In this document: positions 1-5,775 of the stretch, piece by piece
How positions within the stretch are numbered: position 1 is the first letter of the stretch
Layout: the number at the start of each line of letters is the position of its first letter
Assembly: GCA_017444545.1 (NCBI GenBank)
Contig: JAFSWJ010000241.1
Span: forward strand, 1 to 6,986
Direction: 5' to 3'
Length of the DNA: 6,986 nt
From: Lachnospiraceae bacterium
Lineage (GTDB): Bacteria > Bacillota > Clostridia > Lachnospirales > Lachnospiraceae
Program-made: the position numbers and the translations under genes
The notes under the pieces: generated by a model
What the model saw: only the letters and a program-made list of their open reading frames with translations
Told to the model about the DNA's origin: nothing
Database searches by the model: none

Positions 1-182
1 AGAAGGGCCTGACCTATTCGGTGTCGGGAAGGGGAAGTTTCGTATCAAACGTCGAAAACCTTTTGCCCGTGAAAAAGGAGGAGGTCCTGACCGAACTTGA
101 TCATGTGGTGACCAGGGCCCTGTCACTTGGGATAGAAGGCGGAGTGATAGTCGACAGAGTGCAAAGGAGGATAGATAAATGA
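1..182 (+). CDS. GntR-family (YtrA-like) transcriptional regulator, C-terminal fragment
   Basis: Only the last 59 codons are in the window, read in frame from base 3 to the TGA at 180-182; the start lies upstream. The visible part begins with KGLTYSVSGRGSFVSN, which matches the wing at the end of a GntR winged-helix domain (usual pattern G-x-G-T-F-V). It is followed by about 45 residues (LLPVKKEEVLTELDHVVTRAL and onward) with no large effector domain. That short helical tail is typical of the YtrA subfamily, whose members usually repress the ABC transporter genes beside them. The stop overlaps the ATG of the next gene (ATGA), which implies translational coupling and autoregulation of the whole operon. 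The family is well supported by the wing motif, the short tail and the context. The DNA site and the inducing signal cannot be seen because the promoter is outside the window. Confidence 0.85.
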   Translation, partial: KGLTYSVSGRGSFVSNVENLLPVKKEEVLTELDHVVTRALSLGIEGGVIVDRVQRRIDK

Positions 183-1081
183 TAGAGGCAAAGAATCTTT
201 GCAAATCCTTCGGAAAGATCAAAGCGGTGGATGATGTGACGCTTTCCATCGCGGACGGAAGGGTTTTTGGTCTCATCGGGACCAACGGCGCGGGAAAGAG
301 CACCTTTCTGCGCATGGCAGCGGGTGTACTCAAACCCGACAAAGGGTCCATTGAGATAAACGGAAGGGCAGTATATGAGGAGCCGGAGGTAAAGGAGGAT
401 TTCTTTTACATCAGCGATGATATGTATTTCTTTCCAAATTCCACTCCCGATGCCATGTCCGCATTTTTTGAAAAGATCTACCCGAAATATGACAGATCCC
501 GTTACAGAAAGCTGATGGATGATTTTTCACTTTCCGGCAGGAGAAAGATCAATACCTTTTCAAAGGGAATGAAAAAACAGCTGTCCATCATCCTGGGCCT
601 GTCGGCAATGACGAAATATATGTACTGCGACGAGACCTTTGACGGGCTTGACCCGGTCATGAGGCAGGGAGTGAAAAGCCTTTTTGCCTCGGATATGGCG
701 GACAGGGGATTCACTCCGGTGATCGCATCCCACAACCTGCGTGAGCTTGAGGATATCTGTGACTGTGTGGGACTTTTGCACAAGGGCGGAATCCTGCTTT
801 CCGAGGATCTTGACGAGGTCAAGGCTGATATACACAAGCTCCAGTGCGTGCTGCCGAAGGAAACGGATATGGATGCGCTGAAGAAGGATCTGAACATCCT
901 GGTGGAGGAAAGAAAAGGCTCGCTTTGCACCTTTACGATCCGCGGGACTGAAGATCAGATAATGAAAACGATACAGGATTATGAACCGCTTTTTGCGGAG
1001 ATGCTTCCTCTTTCTCTGGAAGAGATATTTATTAGTGAAACGGGGGTTACGGGATATGACATCAAAAAATTTATTTCATGA
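179..1081 (+). CDS. ABC transporter ATP-binding protein, YtrB/ABC-2 type
   Basis: A 300-residue cytoplasmic ATPase that should power the permease encoded next. The motifs are in order: Walker A GTNGAGKST (34-42), signature FSKGM (127-131), Walker B with catalytic Glu YMYCDE (147-152), D-loop GLDP (156-159) and switch His185 in ASHNLRE. The usual Q-loop Gln is not evident; the equivalent stretch reads YISDDMYFF (77-85). The residues after the Walker B Glu are TFDGLD instead of the common PTSGLD, and I recall both features as usual in this YtrB-like branch. Residues from about 210 onward form the C-terminal accessory region of drug- and envelope-stress-type exporters. The start is well set: AAAGGAGG at 163-170 lies 8 nt before the ATG, which overlaps the regulator's stop. 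The 3' end overlaps the permease gene by 26 nt. The substrate cannot be read from the sequence. The B. subtilis ytr operon is the closest organisational parallel, so a role in envelope-stress response is inference. Confidence 0.93.
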   Translation: MIEAKNLCKSFGKIKAVDDVTLSIADGRVFGLIGTNGAGKSTFLRMAAGVLKPDKGSIEINGRAVYEEPEVKEDFFYISDDMYFFPNSTPDAMSAFFEKIYPKYDRSRYRKLMDDFSLSGRRKINTFSKGMKKQLSIILGLSAMTKYMYCDETFDGLDPVMRQGVKSLFASDMADRGFTPVIASHNLRELEDICDCVGLLHKGGILLSEDLDEVKADIHKLQCVLPKETDMDALKKDLNILVEERKGSLCTFTIRGTEDQIMKTIQDYEPLFAEMLPLSLEEIFISETGVTGYDIKKFIS

Positions 1082-3191
1082 TATCTTGAAGGAAGACAGA
1101 AAGAGAAGACTCTGGAGCCTGGCTCTTTCGATCCTTGCAAACTTTTTTGCTCTGCCGGTCTTTGCGGCGCTTTGTATGAGTATCTATGACCAGAGGCTCA
1201 TCGACGGGCTGACCACTCTGCCTGAGGTCAGGGAGGCTTTTGCGGCTACGGTTGCCAGTGCAGGAAACATACCGGTCCTCCTCATAGCAGGCGGTCTTGC
1301 CCTCATAAACGGACTGAACGGTATGGCTTACCTTCACAGCAGGACAAAGACGGACCTGTACTTCGGACTGCCGGTTAAAAGGGAGACGATCTTTAATGCA
1401 GCATTTATAAACGGCATATTGTTCTTTGTGATACCGTATCTGATCTTTATGGTCATCACGGCGGTCTTCGGATACGCCAGAGGATACTTTCTTTTGGGAG
1501 CGCTTCCCCAGGCTCTTTTCGGGATACTGTACGTTTTTATTATGTATATATCCATGTACACGCTGGTGGTGCTGTCTGCCGTAATATGCGGAAATACGGT
1601 GGTGTCGATCTTCATGTCCGTCATCGTGATGTTCTACGTGCCGCTGTGCTACCTGACGGTGCTGGGCTACAGCAGTACATTTTTCGTAAATTACTATCAC
1701 AGGGATAATGATTTTTGGAGATTTCTGTCGCCGGCGCTTTCCTATTTCTGGATCACGATGCAAAAGATGAATGTCTTTATCGGCGAGAAGAATCCGGATC
1801 TCATACCCATGGCGGTTTCCTCGATGGCGGTGATGGCCGTGCTGGCTTTGGCGGTGTATTTCCTTTCGCTGCTGCTTGTGAAAAAAAGACCGGCAGAGGC
1901 TGCTTCAAAGGCAATTGCCTTCAGGGGCCTGAAGCCTGTCATCAAGATACTGCTCATGATAATAGGAACGATGCTCTTTGCGCTTTTGATGGCTGAGGTT
2001 TCATCGGGTGACAGGTTCGGATGGATCGTATTTGGATTCATCGCAGGAGTGCTGCTGATCCAGGCGATTTGCGAGATCGTCTTTGAATTTGATTTCAAGG
2101 CATGTATTAAGCATCCCGTAAGCTTTGTCATCGGAGCGGTGGTTACGGCGGCAGTCATGGCGGTATTCATGTTTGATCTTGCAGGCTATGATTCCTATAT
2201 ACCGTCCGAGGCTTCCGTAAATACCAGTGCGGTATGCTGCTACAATCTGCAGACTTCCATCGAGTATTCGAAGATGGAGGACGGATACAGGTCCTATGTC
2301 AATGCCGATGAGTACAGGCTGGATCATATGTATCTGGCAGATAACGAAGATGTGATAAAACTGGCGCAGGAGGGAGTGGCTTTTTCAAACATGGTCCATT
2401 CAAACCAGATGAATTTCATCAACAAGGGCAACAGTGCGGGTGAGATGACGTCGCAGGATGATGTGAACCGCGCCTCCTTCGTCATCGGCTTCAGACAGAA
2501 GAACGGGCATACCGTATATCGTTCTTATTATATAGATCTGAGAGATGAGGAGCTGATGAATGCCCTCGGGAATATCATGGAGACAAAGGAATACAAAGAG
2601 GGTGTGTTTGTATCTCTTGAGGCAAAGCCTGAGGATATGGTGCAGATGTTTGCGACAACGGGGCTGGGCTACCAGAGGCTTTCGGTCACGGATGAGGAAA
2701 AGGAGCATTTCCTTGACAGCTACAGGCTGGATCTGATGGGGCAGGATTTTGAGTCAATGAAGAACGAGGAGCCGGTATGTATGGTGACGGCCACGGATTC
2801 AACCAAAAAGAGCTGGATGTATGAGGGAAATGAGGCGAAGTTTTTCATCTATCCGTCCTACAGCCGCTGCATGAAGATCCTGGAGGATATGGATGTCAGG
2901 CTGGAACCTGATTATTCAAAGATCACTTCATTGTCCGTCAGCCGCTATGAGGGAGATGACTGGTTCAGCGCGGACTTTACGGAACGCGACCGGATAGATG
3001 AGATCATGTCGCTTTGCACGCCGGGCACCTTCTATTATTTCAACAGTGCGCTGCATGCGGACAAAAACAGGGATAACGAGGCTCTGGATGTGAGTGTTTA
3101 CTGCGACGATATCGATTACAGCGACAGCTTTGTGTTTGGGGATGTAAAGATACCGGAGTATGTGACGGGCAGCATGACAAAATCAGAATAA
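1056..3191 (+). CDS. ABC-2 type permease with large C-terminal extracytoplasmic domain (DUF6449-like)
   Basis: A 711-residue membrane partner of the preceding ATPase. I chose the ATG at 1056 (MTSKNLFHDILKEDRKRR) because it gives a short basic cytoplasmic N-terminus before the first membrane segment. An in-frame ATG at 981 would add 25 residues and lie deep inside the ATPase gene. The Shine-Dalgarno is weak (G-rich at 1041-1053), so coupling to the ATPase is likely. Hydrophobic segments lie at about 20-42, 73-92, 114-138, 152-178, 181-204, 250-275, 294-314, 322-343 and 354-374. YFGLPVKRETIF (102-113) matches the conserved loop of ABC-2 permeases. Residues 375-711 are soluble and probably outside the cell, and include GHTVYRSYYIDLRDEEL. 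I recall such regions from Firmicute permeases annotated DUF6449, but I could not check this. No hydrophobic segment follows, so the C-terminus should be extracytoplasmic if nine segments is right. The substrate is unknown. Confidence 0.88.
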   Translation: MTSKNLFHDILKEDRKRRLWSLALSILANFFALPVFAALCMSIYDQRLIDGLTTLPEVREAFAATVASAGNIPVLLIAGGLALINGLNGMAYLHSRTKTDLYFGLPVKRETIFNAAFINGILFFVIPYLIFMVITAVFGYARGYFLLGALPQALFGILYVFIMYISMYTLVVLSAVICGNTVVSIFMSVIVMFYVPLCYLTVLGYSSTFFVNYYHRDNDFWRFLSPALSYFWITMQKMNVFIGEKNPDLIPMAVSSMAVMAVLALAVYFLSLLLVKKRPAEAASKAIAFRGLKPVIKILLMIIGTMLFALLMAEVSSGDRFGWIVFGFIAGVLLIQAICEIVFEFDFKACIKHPVSFVIGAVVTAAVMAVFMFDLAGYDSYIPSEASVNTSAVCCYNLQTSIEYSKMEDGYRSYVNADEYRLDHMYLADNEDVIKLAQEGVAFSNMVHSNQMNFINKGNSAGEMTSQDDVNRASFVIGFRQKNGHTVYRSYYIDLRDEELMNALGNIMETKEYKEGVFVSLEAKPEDMVQMFATTGLGYQRLSVTDEEKEHFLDSYRLDLMGQDFESMKNEEPVCMVTATDSTKKSWMYEGNEAKFFIYPSYSRCMKILEDMDVRLEPDYSKITSLSVSRYEGDDWFSADFTERDRIDEIMSLCTPGTFYYFNSALHADKNRDNEALDVSVYCDDIDYSDSFVFGDVKIPEYVTGSMTKSE

Positions 3192-3201
3192 AGTAACGTA
3201 T

Positions 3202-3292
3202 GTGTGGGACAGGGGCGCACGACGTCCCGTGGACGTCGGTTTTGCGCCGACCGAAGCGGAGCGTAGACCGTTTCTCTGTCCCATTTTTATGT
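3202..3292. repeat. Palindromic intergenic repeat, copy A (long-core form)
   Basis: The outer arms TGGGACAG (3205-3212) and CTGTCCCA (3276-3283) are perfect inverted repeats. Inside is a second hairpin with stem GGCGCA (3214-3219)/TGCGCC (3243-3248) and tip stem CGACGTCC (3220-3227)/GGACGTCG (3231-3238), closed by a 3-nt loop. The left end GTGTGGGACAGGGGCGCA (3202-3219) recurs exactly at 5547-5564. The 24-bp right end (3269-3292), ending in CCCATTTTTATGT, recurs exactly at 5580-5603. So this is one of a family in the window, with a unique core of about 49 bp. It starts 11 nt after the permease stop. It looks like a REP/MITE-type element; mobility is inference. Confidence 0.85.
3205..3289 (+). 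terminator. Possible rho-independent terminator formed by repeat copy A
   Basis: The closing stem of repeat A ends in CTGTCCC and is followed directly by ATTTTTATG, a short T-run in the sense of the upstream ABC operon. No other terminator-like structure lies between the permease stop and the next gene. The element may therefore serve as the operon's 3' end. The T-run is only five bases and the outer stem encloses a large inner structure, so efficiency is uncertain. Confidence 0.4.
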
Positions 3293-3297
3293 TAAGT

Positions 3298-3342
3298 TGA
3301 CAGGGGAAATGTGACAGGGGGACTGTCCCTCTGTCACATTTT
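3298..3342. repeat. Palindromic intergenic repeat, copy B (GTGACAG variant), perfect hairpin
   Basis: AAATGTGACAG (3307-3317) pairs with CTGTCACATTT (3331-3341). The inner GGGGA (3318-3322) pairs with TCCCT (3326-3330), with one G-T pair. This gives an unbroken 16-bp stem with a CTG loop. T-rich sequence follows on the + strand and A-rich sequence precedes it, so the hairpin could terminate transcription in either direction. The left-arm sequence TGACAGGGG is duplicated (3298-3306 and 3312-3320). The arms differ from copies A, C, D and E by paired changes (GTGACAG/CTGTCAC in place of GGGACAG/CTGTCCC). It ends only 17 nt before the next start codon. Confidence 0.85.
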
Positions 3343-3346
3343 GTAG

Positions 3347-3352
3347 TATGAT
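3347..3352 (+). promoter_or_regulatory. Candidate -10 box (TATGAT) directly before the LysM protein gene
   Basis: TATGAT lies 6 nt before the ATG at 3359 and would place transcription start at or near the ATG itself. No convincing -35 is found at 16-18 nt; that stretch is inside the copy B hairpin (TGTCCC). A perfect TTGACA occurs at 3297-3302 but is 44 nt away. This could be a promoter split by insertion of copy B, or a chance match. Low confidence. Confidence 0.25.
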
Positions 3353-3358
3353 ACGGGC

Positions 3359-4516
3359 ATGAAGACAGGAGTTGTAAGGAAGATCATATATGCAGCCGCA
3401 GCTGCTGTTGTATTATTCTGTATGTCTGCGGTGCAGGTCTGCGCGCAGGAAGCAAAGGAAAATTTTCTGCGAAGGGATGCCGACGGGCATTATCTGCTGT
3501 CCTCGCGAAATGATTTTGAGGAATTCATCGATGTCTGCAGGAAGGACGGCTCGGCAAGCGCCAGGCTTGTGTGCGACATTGTCCTCAATGACGAGGAGGC
3601 TTTTGAGGGGCAGCACAATCTGTCCACCTTTGGATCCTTGTACGAGGGGGAACTCGATGACATGAAGGGCTATTCGGGGGATTTTGACGGGAACGGTCAT
3701 ACCCTTGAGGGCTATGTGTCGTGCGAGAATCTCCCCGTTTTTTTCATCATCGAAAAGGAAGGCACAGTCCACGACCTGAATATTGTAAATTCCGTTTTTT
3801 CTCCAACGTATAATAAAAGATCCTCTGACAGGACGCAGTATAACGCGTCCATTGCAGAGGTAAACCGCGGTACGATAAAAAACTGCAGGGTTCGCGGAGC
3901 GGTGGTCGGAAAGGGCCAGGCGGCGGGGATAGCCGGTGTCAATGAAAGTACAGGACTCATCGAGGATACCACCTTTTCCGGAAAGATCACCGGAGGGTAC
4001 GGACTGAAGATCAAGCCGGATCCCGGGATCCGGTATGCCTTTGATCTGGTGGTCATTGATAACGGCAGGATAGTAAACTGCAGCGCAAAGGATGCGGTGA
4101 AGATGACGGGAGGGTCTTCAACTCCTTACAGGATTTCAAAAAAGGGAGAGGACGGGTCTTCAGGGGATCCCGGGTTTTCCGGAAATTCAGGGCTTTCAGG
4201 AAATTTCGGGGAGACGGGGCTTTCCGGCGGAATTGTTTCCGGAAAGGATGCGGTCTCGGAAAATTCCGGCAGAAGCGCGGATGATGAGGATGATCATATC
4301 GGACCTGAAAGGGATATGATAATAAAACTTGTGAAGGGCGATACGCTGTGGCATCTTTCACGGGTTTATTATGGAAGAGGGATCCTCTACAAAAACATGA
4401 AGCTACGGGGAAAGAACGGAGTTTTCGGGGGACTTGAGGGACATGTGCTGACGAGGCTTCCCATCGGGGAAGAGGTGCTGATCCCGAGGATAACGGTCAC
4501 TGATAAACAAAATTGA
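3359..4516 (+). CDS. Exported LysM-domain protein with GLUG-like repeats and collagen-like linker
   Basis: A 385-residue protein. Residues 1-29 form a signal peptide (basic MKTGVVRK, Ala/Val-rich core, likely cleavage VCA|QE). Residues 36-82 (DADGHYLLSSRNDFEEF to DIVLND) followed by GDFDGNGHTLEG (107-118), then GTIKNCRVRG (171-180) and GIAGVNESTGLIEDTTFSG (190-208), resemble the GLUG/beta-helix surface repeats of Firmicutes. Residues 263-292 carry ten Gly-X-Y triplets. Residues 321-377 match a LysM domain (VKGDTLWHLSRVYYGRG, then LPIGEEVLIPR). LysM binds peptidoglycan or other GlcNAc polymers, so the protein is probably retained non-covalently in the wall. There is no LPXTG motif, membrane anchor or visible catalytic domain. 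No clear Shine-Dalgarno precedes the ATG, though the signal peptide strongly supports this start. It is flanked by repeat elements and followed by another secreted-protein gene. The ligand or role of the N-terminal region is unknown. Confidence 0.85.
   Translation: MKTGVVRKIIYAAAAAVVLFCMSAVQVCAQEAKENFLRRDADGHYLLSSRNDFEEFIDVCRKDGSASARLVCDIVLNDEEAFEGQHNLSTFGSLYEGELDDMKGYSGDFDGNGHTLEGYVSCENLPVFFIIEKEGTVHDLNIVNSVFSPTYNKRSSDRTQYNASIAEVNRGTIKNCRVRGAVVGKGQAAGIAGVNESTGLIEDTTFSGKITGGYGLKIKPDPGIRYAFDLVVIDNGRIVNCSAKDAVKMTGGSSTPYRISKKGEDGSSGDPGFSGNSGLSGNFGETGLSGGIVSGKDAVSENSGRSADDEDDHIGPERDMIIKLVKGDTLWHLSRVYYGRGILYKNMKLRGKNGVFGGLEGHVLTRLPIGEEVLIPRITVTDKQN
4145..4234 (+). repeat. Gly-X-Y (collagen-like) coding repeat with 18-bp DNA periodicity
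   Basis: Codons 263-292 of the LysM protein gene encode Gly at every third position, ten in a row (GED GSS GDP GFS GNS GLS GNF GET GLS GGI). At the DNA level, 4172-4189 (GGGTTTTCCGGAAATTCA) and 4190-4207 (GGGCTTTCAGGAAATTTC) are tandem 18-bp copies. A third, partly matching unit begins at 4208. The pattern indicates growth by short tandem duplication. The run is too short to be sure that it folds as a triple helix; it may be a flexible linker. Confidence 0.75.
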
Positions 4517-4600
4517 AATACCGGCCTGAAAATGTCATACGGGGATCGGGATGACGGAAACCGGAGACTGAAAAAAGTGATCAGATAGTGTATTTTCCTC

Positions 4601-4629
4601 TTGAAATAGCACAATATCATGAGTATAAT
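4601..4629 (+). promoter_or_regulatory. Sigma-A type promoter for the InlB-like protein gene
   Basis: The -35 TTGAAA (4601-4606) and the -10 TATAAT (4624-4629) are separated by exactly 17 nt. Transcription would start near 4636, giving a leader of about 50 nt that contains the AAAGGG ribosome binding site (4673-4678). This shows that the downstream gene can be transcribed independently of the LysM protein gene. No operator-like repeat is obvious around it. Confidence 0.8.
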
Positions 4630-4686
4630 ATAGGTTACATAACATGATATCAAAGTATCTGTTTTTATTATGAAAGGGTTCTTATT

Positions 4687-5532
4687 ATGAAAAAATTCAG
4701 TAAATTGATAGCAGCACTTGCAGCCGGTGTGATGATATCTGCACTTTCATCGGTTGCCGTATTTGCCGGAAATGTTCTGGTGACCTACGTACTACCTGAC
4801 AGGATAGTGCCTATGGTCGTTCCGCAGGGGACGAATATGACGTACTGCGGACCTACCGATGTGAATTACAAGGGCTATGCATTCTGCGGATGGAGTGCAC
4901 CGCTTGCAAATGTCCAAAAGGATACCATAGCTTATGCAATGTATCTTCCCATCGGGACCGAGGCCCAGTCGGTGGATGTATGCAATGCTTACCATCATCT
5001 GCCCACGGGTGTGCTCAGCTACAGCACGGCAACTCCGGTGACCATACCTGAGGCTACGAGAAAGCTGCAGGGGCCGTTTACGATGATGGACAGACCGGGG
5101 GTGACACTTACCGCACAGCAGACGGTACAGCTGAATCCCATGGGAGTTCCCGGAAAGACCTGCGTGGTCAAGTGGTACAACGGATCCACGGGAGAGCTTT
5201 GGAAGGCCGATGTGGTGGCTTACGGAGCATCGCTGCCTGCGCCGCAGACTCCCTGTATAGACGGACTTGAGTTTGTCGGATGGGATGGTACCTGGACAAA
5301 CATAACATATGATCACGATATCATCGCCTGCTACTACAAGAGGAAACACATCCGTTATAAATGCGGAAAGTGCGGTGATTACTTTGATGAGAAGTGGATC
5401 CGCTCGACGGATTCCTACAGTGCTTCCACTGAGAGCATCTCTCTTTCCTCTCACAATCACGGCACCGATCGTCACTGGGAGTTCAAGGAAGATGACGGTA
5501 TAAACGTAACGGCAACAGTATATTTTGATTGA
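4687..5532 (+). CDS. Exported protein with InlB-type repeats and a C-terminal CxxC/His cluster
   Basis: A 281-residue secreted protein. Residues 1-27 form a signal peptide (MKKFSK, hydrophobic core, cleavage VFA|GN). Two segments resemble the beta-grasp InlB/Listeria-Bacteroides repeat: residues 31-87 (VTYVLPD, then YKGYAFCGW and DTIAYAMY) and 159-217 (CVVKWYNGSTGELW, VVAYGASLPAP, GLEFVGWDGTWTNIT, DHDIIACYYKRK). The Gly-Trp after an aromatic stretch and the closing ITYDHDIIACYY are the family hallmarks. Residues 224-265 hold YKCGKCGDYF (Cys226, Cys229) and His256, His258 and His263, a possible metal-binding tail. Cysteines are frequent for an exported protein (54, 67, 99, 159, 190, 215, 226, 229). 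No LPXTG motif, LysM domain or membrane anchor is visible, so it may be released. AAAGGG lies 8 nt before the ATG. Such repeats are usually found in adhesion or surface proteins; the actual role here is unknown. Confidence 0.82.
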   Translation: MKKFSKLIAALAAGVMISALSSVAVFAGNVLVTYVLPDRIVPMVVPQGTNMTYCGPTDVNYKGYAFCGWSAPLANVQKDTIAYAMYLPIGTEAQSVDVCNAYHHLPTGVLSYSTATPVTIPEATRKLQGPFTMMDRPGVTLTAQQTVQLNPMGVPGKTCVVKWYNGSTGELWKADVVAYGASLPAPQTPCIDGLEFVGWDGTWTNITYDHDIIACYYKRKHIRYKCGKCGDYFDEKWIRSTDSYSASTESISLSSHNHGTDRHWEFKEDDGINVTATVYFD

Positions 5533-5543
5533 TAATAATAACA

Positions 5544-5603
5544 GCAGTGTGGGACAGGGGCGCAGTGTGGGACAGGGGACGTTTCTCTGTCCCATTTTTA
5601 TGT
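5544..5603. repeat. Palindromic intergenic repeat, copy C (duplicated left arm)
   Basis: The 17-bp unit GCAGTGTGGGACAGGGG occurs twice in tandem (5544-5560 and 5562-5578). The second copy's TGGGACAG (5568-5575) pairs with CTGTCCCA (5587-5594) around the core GGGACGTTTCT. ATTTTTATGT follows, so it could act as a weak terminator for the upstream gene. Both ends match copy A exactly (5547-5564 with 3202-3219; 5580-5603 with 3269-3292), but the core is different. It starts 11 nt after the stop of the InlB-like gene, the same distance as copy A from the permease stop. Confidence 0.88.
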
Positions 5604-5620
5604 CAAACTATCAAACAGAG

Positions 5621-5668
5621 ATAAACCCGGCGGAAATATATATTCAGTATGTTTTGCGTCGGGTTTAT
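5621..5668. terminator. Long hairpin, probable (possibly bidirectional) terminator
   Basis: ATAAACCCG (5621-5629) and CGGGTTTAT (5660-5668) form a perfect 9-bp stem. It extends inward by a G-T pair, two C-G pairs and, after one mismatch, three A-T pairs, around an AT-rich loop. The sequence after it (GTTTGTATT) is T-rich but interrupted. It is unrelated to the GGGACAG repeats and lies 89 nt after the InlB-like gene, so it may be that gene's original terminator, displaced by repeat copy C. Confidence 0.55.
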
Positions 5669-5744
5669 GTTTGTATTATGCATTTGTTATGTCGACCGAA
5701 AGAACCGCCAAACATCGAAAAACAGTTTTTGGATAATAACAACC

Positions 5745-5774
5745 GTGTGGGACAGAGAAACGTCCCCTGTCCCA
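5745..5774. repeat. Palindromic intergenic repeat, copy D (reverse core orientation)
   Basis: TGGGACAG (5748-5755) pairs with CTGTCCCA (5767-5774). The core AGAAACGTCCC is the reverse complement of the core of copy C, so the element is flipped. Together with left flank AATAACAACC it is part of a 35-bp sequence (5735-5769) repeated exactly at 5776-5810 with a 41-bp period. It points toward clpB and lies about 70 nt before the CIRCE operator. Confidence 0.88.
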
Positions 5775-5775
5775 A

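Noticed and set aside
981..1055. Upstream in-frame start for the permease (adds 25 residues)
   Set aside because: It lies 100 nt inside the ATPase gene and adds a basic, Leu/Phe/Arg-rich stretch. The ATG at 1056 gives a normal permease N-terminus.
1071..1763. 230-codon - strand frame antisense to the permease
   Set aside because: Shadow of the permease gene; the peptide is rich in His, Arg and Gln with no hydrophobic core or motif, and it has no ribosome binding site.
4521..4564. Possible terminator after the LysM protein gene (GTCAT 4534-4538 / ATGAC 4551-4555, flanked by CCGG)
   Set aside because: The stem is only 5 bp with a 12-nt loop and is followed by A-rich, not T-rich, sequence, so it is too weak to call.
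4792..5595. 267-codon - strand frame antisense to the InlB-like gene
   Set aside because: It starts inside repeat C (peptide begins MGQRNVPCPT) and lies opposite a well-supported secreted-protein gene with promoter and signal peptide.
5667..5715. ATGTTTG/CAAACAT inverted repeat
   Set aside because: Only 7 bp with a 35-nt loop, expected by chance in AT-rich DNA.
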